Both the position numbers and the translations under genes were made by a program. Shown in pieces: positions 22,199-33,700 of a stretch of 64,000 bases of DNA; the stretch's first letter is position 1; every line of letters begins with the position of its first letter. Location of the stretch: assembly GCA_019828545.1 (NCBI GenBank), contig JACVRA010000181.1, positions 372,001 through 436,000 on the forward strand, given 5' to 3'. The notes below the pieces were generated by a model that was not told the DNA's origin, searched no databases, and worked only from the letters and a program-made list of their open reading frames with translations. The DNA is from Paracamarosporium sp. OC-R06-R3. Taxonomy: Eukaryota > Ascomycota > Dothideomycetes > Pleosporales > Didymosphaeriaceae.

Positions 22199-24604
22199 AT
22201 GGCATCATCACCAAGCTACCCCCCGCGAATGTGATCATTCGTTCCCTGAGGGCGAAGGATGTTTTTGATCGCCTCAGTGAGGATGAAAAACTGTATGCTC
22301 ATCACATGAGCAGGTATGTATTGTCCTAACCTGTTGGCTCAATCACTGACCACGCATAGAGGCGCATGGTCTGGTACAAAAATCATCCTACAGCAAGTTT
22401 CGTCTGAAGCAACGAACATCTTCGAGCTGATCATGGAACTTTATGAGGCTTCCTATGGAGACTGGCTATCCTTATTAGGAAGCCAAGATACGCCCGAGAA
22501 CAGGAAACATCTTGAGCGCTTCCTACGATATGCCGCATTGTTCCTCACGAATATCGGAAACTACTATGTACGTGATTACAGCTAAGCTACGCAGTAGACA
22601 TTCACCTGATATTTGTCAAAGGGCGAAGGTGACAAAAAGTTTGTACCTGAAGTACCTAGAAGCTTCGTAGAATTAATTACCTCGGTTTCAGATAAAGCAA
22701 TAGAATTAGCATCTGCATGCATGCCTGCTATGCTTGCAGATGAACCTTCGATACTGGGATTTGCGGACTCCAATGCCCAAAGCCAATACTATCCTGGATT
22801 TGAAAGACTTACCGCGGACGAAGCCAAAGCTGTAGGAAATCTTATGGAGCAGAAGTCAATCGCTCAAAAGAATACAAGAATCCGCAAGACTACCTATAAA
22901 AGCCACGAAGCCAACACCACTCGATTTGAAGTCCTGCAGGCGTCTATCGAGCACGATTCCACACCGATCGAACTTGGGAAAGTTGGTAATGTAGAGGTAT
23001 GGCTTGTTCGGGGTGACTACTCCAAGTACCTTAACCTTGTGAAAAATCGCCTCGCTGATGCTCGCAAATTCGCGAACAACGATGTTCAAAAACTAGCTAT
23101 CCAGGACGCTAATAGATCCTTCAAGACAGGTAACGTTCAACAATGCAATTACATGCACAACTGGGTTTAAGACAAGAGTCCAAACGTAGAGGCTGTTTTT
23201 GGGTTCGTTGAACCCTATCGCGATCCTTTCGGGACGCGGTGCGAATTTGAGGGGATTGTCACACTCAAAGATGCGGATAGCTCCAAGGCTTTCGATCAGT
23301 TGATTGAGGTTGCCCAGGACATCATTACTACCCTGCCATGGATTGATGAGGCCTGTGGTGACGATCTGAATGGCCCGTTTGAAGTAGCCAAATTCAAGGC
23401 TCCCACCTTCACAAGCGTTTTCGGTTAGTGCTGTTTGTCTTAAGTTAGAACTGGGACTGACTCGATAACAGTTCTGGCATACTGCTCCTCCTACCTTTTT
23501 CTTGGTATCAACCTACCAAACGTATGTTCAATTTGAGTCTATCGCAATGCTCCGGCTAATACTACCACAGTACACCGATATCAAGGAAACTATAGGGTTC
23601 AAGAACTTCATGACCAACCGGGAGACCGCTCCGGACCCCGACAGTTCAGCAGCACGGAACAGTACTCCATTTGTTGACGAAGGAGAGCGGGCCGTGTTTC
23701 TGCTCCATAATTTCCATTCACTAAAGGTTAAGATCGCTCTACATGAGCTTCTAGGTCACGGTACTGGAAAGCTTCTTACAGTGCAGGCTGATGGCGAGTC
23801 AAACTTCGACGTCCAAAACCCGTCATTGAGCCCTCTCACAGGAAAGAATATCACCACTTGGTACACTCAGGGACGGACATTCTTCGAAGTTTTCGGCAAA
23901 GTTGCGACAACCATAGACGAATGCCGTGCTGACCTTGTGGGTGCTTATCTAGCTCTTCAAAAGCCCGTACTGCGTATTCTTGGCCATACAGATGATAGCT
24001 CAGTCACTGCGGATGATAGTGAGTACACTATGGGATCTTCTGGAAAGCCACCGTTCTGATATCCACACAGTCGTGTATAACATGGACCTCCGTTTTGGCG
24101 TACTGGGGTTACAAGCGCTTTCCAATTACGGCACAGCTGGAAAGGAGCGTCAATCCTTTATTTCGCTAGAACAGAGTTTCAACAGTGCTAGACCTGGACT
24201 CAGCCTCGCGCAAGAGGGTGTCATGCAATCATGCGAGTGTTACTGGCCGCTGGCGATGGCGAGTTAATGCGTCTCGATATTGACAAAGCGGCCAAGAGCA
24301 TCAGGGTCTACGTCGAATGATCTAAGATCATGACTTTGGGGAAGCAAGCCGTAAGCGACTTTTTGCTCAAGTTACATATTTGGCGTTCAACTGCAGATGT
24401 CGAGGATGCGCAACAATACTTTGGAGATTTGACAACGCTCGACGACGAGTTGTTGGACATCCGAGACATGGTGTTCTTGCATGAAGGTCAAGCCGAAGCT
24501 TATGCCCAGCCGAATACTTTCTTAAAGGATGGAGAAGTGATTTGAAAGAATACGAGGCTACCGTTGAAGAAGTAATTCAAAGCTGGATTGAGAGAGATAT
24601 CTAA
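22199..24604 (+). pseudogene. Relic of dipeptidyl-peptidase III (M49)
   Basis: Recognisable DPP III blocks follow one another across about six exons: DEKLYAHHMSR near 22290, AAWSGTKIILQQ-type sequence after the first intron (ending near 22360), YYPGFERLTADEAKAVGNLM near 22790-22850, and TLPWIDEACG near 23330. The zinc motif HELLGH lies near 23740 and the second metal motif DECRADLVGAYLAL near 23920. The C-terminus at 24400-24600 (FLLKLHIWRSTADVE) is also clear. DPP III is a cytosolic zinc aminopeptidase that removes dipeptides. The gene is broken: the start region is out of frame with the first exon, frame is lost between about 24150 and 24220, TGA at 24318-24320 interrupts the C-terminal exon, and a frameshift near 24540 precedes the natural end. 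The catalytic exon is still open, so decay is fairly recent or slow. Confidence 0.88.
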
Positions 24605-25574
24605 TTAACACTAAGCTATTGTCTCAATGCTTACTTTATGGAGACCGCATCTACAGAATTAATATACTATTATTACCTACAATAAAGAGTATAAATATAC
24701 CTCAAAGCTTCTATTCACGACGTTTTCTTAAGTTATAGTAAAAATAGAAATGGACACTTTAACCAGCTAGAAACTATAATACTACTCGTACTCTAGGCAG
24801 GTGCGCCACTACTTAAACAAAACAAGAAACAGATGCAGTATGTCGCAACTGTAACGCTATGACAGTATGAGCTTCATATGGAACATGTTCACTGATAAAA
24901 GCAAGCACTTTCATGGCACTGCCCAATGTAGTTAGCAGCAAACTGGTTTGTGAGAGACTTTGATCCCTCGAACCAATGGCTTCCTGGATACGATTGTGGT
25001 TGATAATCTTATTAGAAGCGTTACAGTACGACAATCCGTATCGAGACCATCCATACCCAATTATTACACGCCCTAAATTCAACATGTTACCCAGAAGGCC
25101 CAATTTCGTTCCGTCTCACCAGATGAATCCGACAGAATGTCCGAACAGCATTGATCAATTGGCCAAAGCCGTACGAGTAGATGAGCATCCAATCTACATT
25201 GCTTCACAAGTCGAGGGTCATTGAAATAAATTCTGGGATAACATGTAGCCGACACTGTCAAAACATCATTTAAACTTGTTCCTAAAACGCTTACCAGAAA
25301 CGTAGGAAGAAGGTGTGGGCAGAGGTTGCCAGTCCCATTACGTGGTTGTATATTCTGTTATTTTGAATTCAAGGAGAAAGGATCCTCTTAACGTATATAC
25401 AGATAATGCGCACACCTTTTGTGTTCGTGTGTGAGGCGCTATCTCAATAATTATGTCCGGCATCCGATCGATAACCCGCCGAAGTCGACCGAGCGACGTG
25501 GTAGGCTTTAACGAAAGTCAACGTAGTTTGTATAATGTTCTTTCCAAAAACATTTCCTTAGAACAGACAGAGCT
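24605..25574. other. Intergenic, AT-rich then unassigned
   Basis: The first 200 bp (24600-24800) are markedly AT-rich with many TA dinucleotides, which may be RIP-affected or degenerate DNA. A minus-strand frame of 96 codons at 24813-25103 has no recognisable features. No gene is supported. Confidence 0.45.
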
Positions 25575-26020
25575 CTAGTAAAAACCTCCGGAAGGGTTGC
25601 CGTAGATCATGGCCGGGTAGCCGCCCTTGACAATTGGCAACGCCAGTTCTGTATCGAATTCAAAAAATCTATCGGAACCAGGATCGAGCGGAAAAATTCA
25701 GGGTTCTTTCTGCGGGTGATTCTAACTTCCTTGCACTTTCTGTGCCCAAAACAACGTCATAATTTGGGTTATGCTCCGAAGAGACGTAGAACGTTCCACT
25801 ATACAGCCTCCTCGGTTCTTTCTCCAATGACCAAACTAATGTTGTCTCCCCGTAGACAACCTTTGTAGTAGGATATGTCGATCGGGATTCTTTATCTATT
25901 GGTGAGACTTGGACGCCCAATATAGCGACCATTCCTTGTGAGACGACGTCTTCCTCGGTTTTGTAGTCGAACGACGCTATTGCAGCTCTTTGACCGCCGG
26001 CTTTGCTCGAAATTTCGATA
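25575..26020 (-). pseudogene. Fragment resembling a retropepsin-like domain protein, probably broken
   Basis: The minus strand shows IASFDYKTEEDVVSQGMVAI, then TTKVVYGETTLVWSL and NPNYDVVLGTESARKLE, an order reminiscent of aspartyl-protease-like beta domains. The catalytic DTG triad is absent. The frame runs into a stop at 25669, while another frame from about 25690 continues to DRFFEFDTELALPIVKGG and ends in GNPSGGFY at 25575. A single frameshift would connect them, so the locus is either a pseudogene or has an unseen intron. The family call is weak. A gene with a clear DTGS motif lies 3.5 kb away on the same strand. Confidence 0.35.
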
Positions 26021-27104
26021 ATTTGGGCTTGTTGGGTTGTTTTTCTATGACTCTGTGAAAATTTTCCAATCAGCTATGTGTGCAGTTCAGCTATGGCCAC
26101 TATGCCTACAGCAACAGAAGAGCTCGAACCTTTCGTCTCGATTTCAATGTAAAACAGCTATCCATTATTTGCGCAGACGTTACGAACAAGACTGCACGCT
26201 CGCGCTGTGCACAAACTGCGATAATGAGATGCTAAGTTTCGAGGCTGAACAAAAGCGCGACATGAAGCGGGTAATGAGGGGGCGTGGAAACACTCAGCAT
26301 AAAGACCTCGTATTGATCCTCCCTAGGCGTTCACCAATGACTGCCTGTTTCTGGCCCTTCCTGCCGGCCGGTGACGCCAATCACTACCCACCCACGCCTT
26401 CTCGATGCGCCCTTTGCTTTTGAGTCCGATTCATTGAGACCTAACGCCTTGGTGGCTCGTGATTGGCTGCGCCTAGAGTGTCGTAAGGATGAAGAGATGC
26501 ATGTACGGTCAACACTTCCCTGGCTCACTGACGCTAAAGCGCACGAGGCAACTTACCCTCCACTTGAACGCAATCATTTTACCAGGTTCTGATGTGTCAT
26601 TCAGGGACGACGGAGTCTGCATGTGCACGTTGACGTTGACGTCGAATGAAACGCAATACCCAGAAACCTTCTATCTTCGAGTTGAGCTATGAATAATCTA
26701 CATGCTGATATATCCTTGACGCAGTGGATGAAACCCCCTGAGGCTGCCGTAGTGCAAAGGCTGAGTGTGCCACCGTAATCGTGCGCGCCAAAAACAACTC
26801 GGAGATGAGAACTCCGCGGAGCGCCTAAGAATGGCCCCAACGCTGCATATGTACCCATATCGATTTCCTTTCTTTCGGATGTTGGGCGCATACGACGGCC
26901 AATAGGCTGCTAGGCAGAGATCAGGCCAGAGCGCTGATACCAGATCCTGATTGGCTGTGCCTTCCCCCTACTTGTTTTTCCCGCCTTTTCGATATCATGG
27001 CCAACCACAGCCTTATACAGGTTTAGCAGAAATATTGTTCTGTTCCGTAAATATTATTATCCCTAATGAATATATTCTGCAATGTTGCCTCATTGGGCCC
27101 TGAG
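26021..27104. other. Intergenic, no gene seen
   Basis: Frames at 26037-26423 and 26371-26592 (plus) and 26601-26891 (minus) have no domain, signal or splice pattern I recognise. Nothing else is apparent. Confidence 0.45.
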
Positions 27105-27160
27105 TACGAAGGAGTTCGTTTTTATTGATTATTCAGCCTGAGTGGACTCGGCGTTGTAAC
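27105..27160. repeat. Partial copy of a foldback repeat also found near 54.8 kb
   Basis: About 56 bp starting TACGAAGGAGTTCG and running through TATTCAGCCTGAGTG align collinearly with 54764-54818. Most differences are transitions. At 54.8 kb the same first 24 bp recur in inverted orientation to form a hairpin; here only the left arm and loop remain. Confidence 0.6.
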
Positions 27161-27162
27161 TG

Positions 27163-27198
27163 CTTGAGAAATTGGCCACTTCTTGAAGCATCATGGTT
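27163..27198. repeat. Left arm of a 37-bp inverted repeat around the DUF6594 gene
   Basis: The reverse complement of this 36-bp stretch matches 28495-28531 with a single-base gap and a few mismatches; the core is CTTCAAGAAGTGGCCAA. The arms lie 21 bp beyond the stop and about 300 bp before the start of the DUF6594 gene. Confidence 0.65.
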
Positions 27199-27218
27199 AT
27201 CGAGGCAGCAGCTCCTGC

Positions 27219-28190
27219 TCAAGATTTATCTGCACTGACGAACACCACTTGAACTGCGGCAAATCTGGATTTCACTAGGTGAGCATCGTCATCGATGGAA
27301 TGAGCGGAGACTTACGCTGCCGTGACTGCGAATATCTCTGAGCGTTTCGCGTTTGTCAAACAACTTAGGCAGATGGAAACCATCATGTTGAAGCCTGCAA
27401 TGATCGCAAGTCGTGCGGGCATGGAGCGTACCGTATACAGAATAACGATCGACGAGATAGGAATTAGAGAGGCGATGATACTCGTCATCCAATACGTGAA
27501 TCTAATCACTTGCGTCTCTTCGTATCCGATGACACCGTGAATCGGCGACTCTTTCATGAACCGAGAACAACCGCATCTGAATAAGTACGTGATCCAATTG
27601 TCGATTGCCCAGTTTGAAAAAGGATCTTCGTCTGTCCTTGGACAAAGAGTGATCAAATCTGGACTATGATCTTGTCTCTGTAGGACTGATCCCCATAGAC
27701 TAGCGTCAGGCCCACATAAAGATAGACCCAAATCTACATGGAGGAAGTTTTGTATGTGCTTGAGATCGCTGCGGCTGGGCTTCGGGTATGCGAGGATTTG
27801 AGCTTGTTGAATGAGTGCATCATCTAGCACCTTTGTCAGCGATCGATACTTATATGATGTATGCCTGAATTTACTATATTGCTTCAGAATCTTCCGAATC
27901 TTGCGCACAAGATCAAGCTGTGCTGTATCCCCATGCTCTGCTGAATTCTTGAGTTGATACCAGTTGAGCGCATATTTGGACTTCCGAGGGTGGTTGCTCT
28001 CACTGTCCACCCGTTGCTGCTCTTGTAAAGCTTGCTCAAGCAAAATAAGCTCTGCCTGAAGGTAAAGTAGATTTTCGGCGTTTAGCGCGCCAAAGCGTCG
28101 AAATATAGCAAGTTCAGGTCGGAGTTCGATTTGTCCTCCCAACTTTGGATAGCCTCTGACTCTGTTGGCTAAGGATCTTTTCGACGTCAT
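27219..28190 (-). CDS. DUF6594 family membrane protein
   Basis: Two exons (28190-27316 and 27264-27219, with a 51-nt intron between them) encode 306 residues without disruption. The N-terminus shows the family signature RVRGYPKLGG, then LAIFRRFGALNAENLLYLQAE (the core of the conserved block), followed by a long helical, charged middle (residues 50-220). Near the C-terminus three hydrophobic segments can be seen (about 230-250, 255-277 and 288-301), the last one split by the intron. This is the usual layout of DUF6594 proteins, an expanded family of unknown function in filamentous ascomycetes. It appears to be the only clearly intact recognisable gene between COA1 and the retropepsin-like gene. 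A 37-bp inverted repeat brackets it. The ATG at 28190 is the first in frame; an in-frame stop lies close upstream. Confidence 0.85.
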
Positions 28191-29404
28191 GACTTAACCC
28201 TAGACTGAAAAAGATGCAATAAACTATGAAAAAGGGCCGATTGAGCACTTATCAACTCCAAATGGTGGATAGCATCAATAGGGCTCAGCCTTGCAGGACC
28301 TTCCGGTCAGAATGCGCAGACATGGTGTCTGGCGATTGGTACTCAGCAGGCAGAGAAGGCTGCATAGACTGAGAGTTGGGCAGTGTAATTGGGGTTGCGA
28401 TATAAGAATCCCAGGGCGTACATTCAGCCTTACTCGTAAGACTATGCATGGACACCCAATTGCTGTCATTCATGATATACTGTCGTAACCCAGCAACTAT
28501 GATGACTTCAAGAAGTGGCCAACTTCTCAAGGTAAAGATTCGTGGTTTTGTGTGGACATCCAAGGACTAAGATGGAATCAGCGACGACATTTGTGTACTT
28601 GGGGTGTAATGAACGTTTTAAGCGTGCTTTGGGTAATCAATCACGGTAAGTCATCCGAGTTGGACAACCTCTCTATTGTGAGCGATTTTTCTGCCCAATT
28701 GAAACATGATGACTGCGTCCATGCGCTTACATGACACAGCCTCTCTTGTCATAACAGATGAACAGATAGATTTTCCGGTCAGGGAGGATTTTCGTATTTG
28801 TTAAGCGGGTACGTCCTGGGGCGACTCGAGTGGTATCATTTGTCTTGCTCCCTGCGCGCGAGCTCATTTCATTGTCCTGAAATATGTCTCCGTCGCCATC
28901 TTCATACCAATCACATTTCCCATTTAGAGAGTGAATCAGAAAGCAAAATTCTATTTCCTGTCATTATTGCCTACAGCGTTAACACGATATCTACGCACAC
29001 ATCGACTAATTTGTCATCACTTTCGAAGTGGTCGCAAAGACCTTTGTTGCACCGTACCGCCCAAGCCAAGGAAACTACAAAAACGTTCTAAAAGATCCTT
29101 CATGAAGCAGATCCCATCGATGCGTTCTCCTACAGGCCGTTTACCCTCGACCGTGACCTGAGCCACACCCTTTTGAACGCCCATGAACCCCGCCCTGACC
29201 CAGTCGATGCCGAGACCCGAAACGAAAAATTTTTGGTGCCTCTGCAATGCGTTAAAGAGACCGAGTGCACTCTGGATGTCGTATTAAACACTCTGAATGT
29301 GCTGTGGAGGTTGACTGTCCGTATTGCGGTATTATCCTGGGCCATATATGCAATGCCAAAAAGAACAGAAGATTCTATCGTGTGGTATTCGAGAAACAGG
29401 GCAA
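28191..29404. other. Intergenic, unassigned
   Basis: Contains the right arm of the inverted repeat at 28495-28531. A 92-codon minus frame at 28285-28563 begins with ATG but has no recognisable motif. Plus-strand frames at 28798-29091 and 29173-29466 likewise show nothing. The region 29100-29404 is probably the 3' flank of the retropepsin-like gene. Confidence 0.45.
28495..28531. repeat. Right arm of a 37-bp inverted repeat around the DUF6594 gene
   Basis: Pairs with 27163-27198 in inverted orientation. The distance between arms is about 1.3 kb and the DUF6594 gene lies wholly inside. Confidence 0.65.
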
Positions 29405-30704
29405 TTATCGAGGGCGCTGAACACGGGAGGCCTCATAAACCTGTCGAAAGACTTCCTGATACCTAGTATGGTAGGCTTGCTGCAGTCCTTCCGCGCCGTG
29501 CAGAAGCCTATATTGGCTCGCGTAAGCTTCTGTATGTCGGTAGGCTTGGTCGTGGGCATGAGCGATGCGTTGTTGTTCAATTTGCTGCTCACGTTGTTGC
29601 TGCATTTTGTCAAACGAGCGGACGATGAACAACACACGGCTACTTACTCGGTAAGCCGCGTCTCTTCTCATCTCGTCCGCTTCTGCCTGACGCCGCGAAG
29701 CGGCGGCTGCTTCCTCAATCGCTGCGGTACGCACTATCCGAGATCAGACATGCCGACACGATGCAACTGCTGTGCACTTACTATTTACTTGAGATGGTTG
29801 ACTGATATAGCCAACGAAACCTAATCTTGGGCTCAAACTGACAAGATCTAGGTCAAGAATATCCTTCCATCCAATGATCGCATCGACATCGAGCTCTCGT
29901 GCTGAGATATTGAACGTCGTAGACTCGAATCTGGTCGGAAATCGTTCATCGCGGCACCACCACCGGACAGGAATTGTTCCAAACGTGTACATATGTCCTC
30001 CTCCAGTGTTGGCAAGTTGTGTAGCGGGAGTCGATTCGAGGTCGAGGTTGAGATTTGGACGAAGCTGTCTCGCAAGTTGAAGACTGACGACATTGAAATC
30101 GGATCCAGTGTCAAGCAGGAGTGTCGCGCTTCGTGTTCCATGGCCTCGTAGTTGATCCGCTACCTCTACAGTGATTGTTACCAAGAAGACGTTGCTGGAG
30201 GTGTTCCTTGCGGAGCTGTGAGATGCAGGAAGTCGTATCAAGCGGTTGATGTGCCAGCGCTCTCTGCCTGATGTAGCATAGGCGTCGAGGCCAAATGCCT
30301 GGTCGTGCAAGCGTCTATATACATTGGCTTCGTCGGACGAGAACGGCGGGGTTCTGTGATAGACATGAGAGTCTCTCGATAGCTGTGCTTGCGTTTCTGG
30401 TACCGGTCAGCTTAGATCGTCATCTGTCTGTATAGAAGGCCGAAGAATAATCAGGCAAATGACTAGCTTTTAACCTACCATTCAATCCAGAACGGGCGTT
30501 TCCTATTGTCGAAGACACGAAGGGACTCAGAGATCTCGGCGTAAAAAAACCGTTGAATATCCTAAGCATCTCGTAGTACGCTGGTCCCGTGATCACGTTG
30601 TCTCGGTGCAGGTTGGAGATCGAGCTACAGATCGCAGCGGGTGATGGATCGCGCATCGCAAGCAGACAGAACAGCTCCATGCACGGAGACGCTTGGCCGT
30701 CCAT
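29405..30704 (-). CDS. Retropepsin-like aspartic protease domain protein, uncharacterised
   Basis: Proposed exons on the minus strand are 30704-30479, 30396-29782, 29733-29648 and 29599-29405, giving 373 residues. The last 48-nt intron is a multiple of three and open, so a 389-residue form is possible if it is retained. After a polar N-terminal third, a compact domain shows SATLLLDTGSDFNVVSLQLA (about residues 164-183), then a flap-like GGGHMYTFGTIPV and a later IIGWKDILDLD. This order (Asp-Thr-Gly-Ser, then a hydrophobic-hydrophobic-Gly) is that of single-domain retropepsin-like proteases, which act as dimers. The C-terminal ~95 residues are helical and very rich in Gln, Ala and Arg (QQREQQIEQQRIAHAHDQAY), probably a coiled coil. 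There is no gag, reverse transcriptase or integrase nearby, so it is a solo domain, perhaps a domesticated retroelement protease or a Ddi1-like fold. I see no disruption. Confidence 0.65.
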
Positions 30705-33700
30705 GTCAAATGTTGTAGTCGTTTCGATAATAATATTTATACGGTTCACTATTGGGGTGTATCTCGATAAGCGGCTGAGTCGTTGGACGTCGAGCCCTGG
30801 AGAGCCGAAATGGTTGTGGTTGGTCACAGGCTGCGCAGTGTCTCGCGTTCCTGGCAGAGTAAGTCCCTAAACGCACTGTTTTCGACCCCACCCTGGCCCA
30901 ATAGAAAGAACTTGGGACCGAAAGATTGGGGAGTATCGCGGCGTGAGGGTCATAAAACGTCGGATCAGACGTACCTACTTGACTATGCCAGCGGATGGTA
31001 CGATGTCAGTGGATGCAATTCGACGCAGTCGCTGGAAGCTCAGGATTCTGGAGGTCCCAGCCAAAGCAGCAGCAGTGCTGGCGTCGCAGCACAGCGCTTT
31101 AGGCGTTCAGCGAGGATCGCGCATGCGAAAGTAATCATGCAGTGCATGAGCCCCAACACGGGATGATCGTAGATGCCATGTAAAAGTCCGAGAGGAAGTG
31201 CAGGTAGTGAAGGAGGTGAATGAAACAATGTTGAGTGGGGAATTGCTGCGTTTAAAGGCAGCCGGGGTGTACCCTTACTGCCCACTACCCCCGGGCCCGG
31301 GACCTGCCATGAACTGGCAAATCTCGCACCGTGCTGCGCCCTTCAACGCTATAACTGTTAGCGGGACATCCTGCATTATGTAGCATACTGTGAGATAATC
31401 ATGTGTGCGAACATCAATGCCAGATCACTCTCGAGCATCGTTGCTGCAGTACTCCTACAACGCCTTTGATGCTTTCCTGCACACAGCACAAATTATGCCT
31501 GGAGCACCTCGTACAACGCGAGGCGGTAGCAGATCGCCGCTTTTGCAAACCAGCCAAACCCATTTGAGGCCCACGTGAGCGGCACTGGCGACGGCCCACG
31601 CAGAGCCCTACGCAGCGAGTCTGCCCCCAGAACGTGTAATACATCGGATAGAATAGCAGTCTCAGGTTGTGAAATGCAGCTTCACAGTGTGTCGCGGTCA
31701 AGGTATGACTAATGGAAGTCAATACCACTCTGTTTGAGCCATTGGGCGGGACGGAGCATCTAGGACTATGTGACACTGAGTCGCGCTCAAGGGCTCTATT
31801 CATCTGTGGCAAATAACATGGCGCGCCATTTGATTTGCCTGGGCCTCCAAGCTGATGATGCTCTTCAGACTGACGCGTGCTAACATTGAGCTCCGACCCG
31901 GTTGCTGGAAAGCCCAACGAATAGCGAATAAAGTCCCAGCGGCCACCATCTGACGAACGAGTAGCCATGATCTGTGGGCCCGTTTCATGTTGTCAGCCAT
32001 AGAGGTCAATGCATGCAACCGCCAACGAGATGTAAGCGAATGAGCTTTGCGGATCTGATTGGCGTTCGTGCGGCAGAACGAGCTCAGGAGGCGTGTGTAA
32101 CCGGAGGCTTGCTGGTTTTGGGGTGTTTCCGGGTGGGTAGATCTCTCGATGCTCGATAAAGAGTAAAATCTCATGCTCAGAGGTAGAGTGGCAAGTCCGC
32201 CTGCTACGGCACGAAGATTTTGATGGCAGAAGTCTGTGACGTCGCCACCCTCGGGATTCCATGGCCGTGGAATGAGTCAATGGTTCAACCTAATTTTGCA
32301 TTGGCTGCTGGATTTGTGGTGACACAAAAGGGTGCATTGACCTCTGGCTGCTGACTTGGCCATTGATACACGCGGAGCGACGGGCGCGTAAAAACGCTGG
32401 CGGCTGGCCAAGGCACGCGGGATTTCGTATTCGCATACAGCCTTGCGTCGCATCCCCTCCATCTCGAATCCCAATTTTTCGTCTTCTGCGTTCAATAGTT
32501 CTAGCTCTTGTTTGATTGCAGTTGCCCTTAGGTTGATCCCTTCGGAGCGTCAGATCAGATCCAGTCTCTTAGTAACGAGCCGCATCGGTTGGGGGTCCCA
32601 AGGTCCTTCGATCCTGGTAAAAGTTAACTTATACACACAGCTACGAAACTTAGATTCGAGTTTCTACCATGTACATGACGATTTCCGTGTTTGCGAATGA
32701 GGGAGAACATCTAACCGGAAGTGTGAGCCGTTGGTAAGGCTATGCGCTTCTGCTCGATGCTCTAAAACTTGAAGGCGCAGTATATCCCAATATTTGCGAA
32801 AGGAGGATGCATGCTTACCTGGACTCCTAGAAAGTAGTCGGTGCTCCCAGCGCGATACACGATACACGATTCACAATTCTAGAAACCGGACCTGTCTTTG
32901 GGAAATCGGACGGGTATTCAGAGCCCGCTTGCTCTGTCTTCGAAACCCCACACTAGCCTAGTCAAGGCTCATAATCCTCGAATCTGCGAAGAAGTTATGC
33001 CTCATTATGGAGGTGCTCGAGATGCAAGAGAAGTGGGAGGAGTCGTGAACCGCTGCGGTAGGTGTTTGGAGGAGATAAAGACCCAAGCAACGCTTCGAAG
33101 GAGGTGACAGAGCGTACCATGCTGAGGTAGTGCGAGAATTTCTGAGATGAAGGGAAAGGGGTTAAAGTAGCTGCGTGTTCCATTGAAGTCGGCAGGGACG
33201 TAACACAGCATGCCACAAAGAATTTAGGTTATCTGTCGCTCCCGTTGTGGAACCCAGGCGTTTTCGGTTCCCCCAAACTTCCCGATGCGAATGCAAATTT
33301 TCTGGGTCGGAAACATCGTACTGTTGGATGTAAGGATACTTCGGCATGGAAGAGATCCAAGGGACACTGTCTGTGTCTTGCCGAATGATACCTCGGCATG
33401 GACGGAAGGCTCTGGCGCGGACAGGGAACCGTTGAGTTAGATCCCGAGACAAGATCCTGGCCCAGCACATACTTATAGTAATTGGTTCCTTAGTAAAGCT
33501 GCTTCAGATGCGCACGGTAAGTCAGCTAGTGGCAGGGCCGAGTGCTGACGGTAGTCCGATGTTATCCGAATGTTGAACGTATCTGGACGGACTTTGGATG
33601 CGCACACGAACAGTTGCCATCGCTAGCCCGTCCTTGAACGGAGCACCACCAGCGGCTAGTACCATTGAAATCCCAGGGTTATGTTCTGACAAACCAAGTT

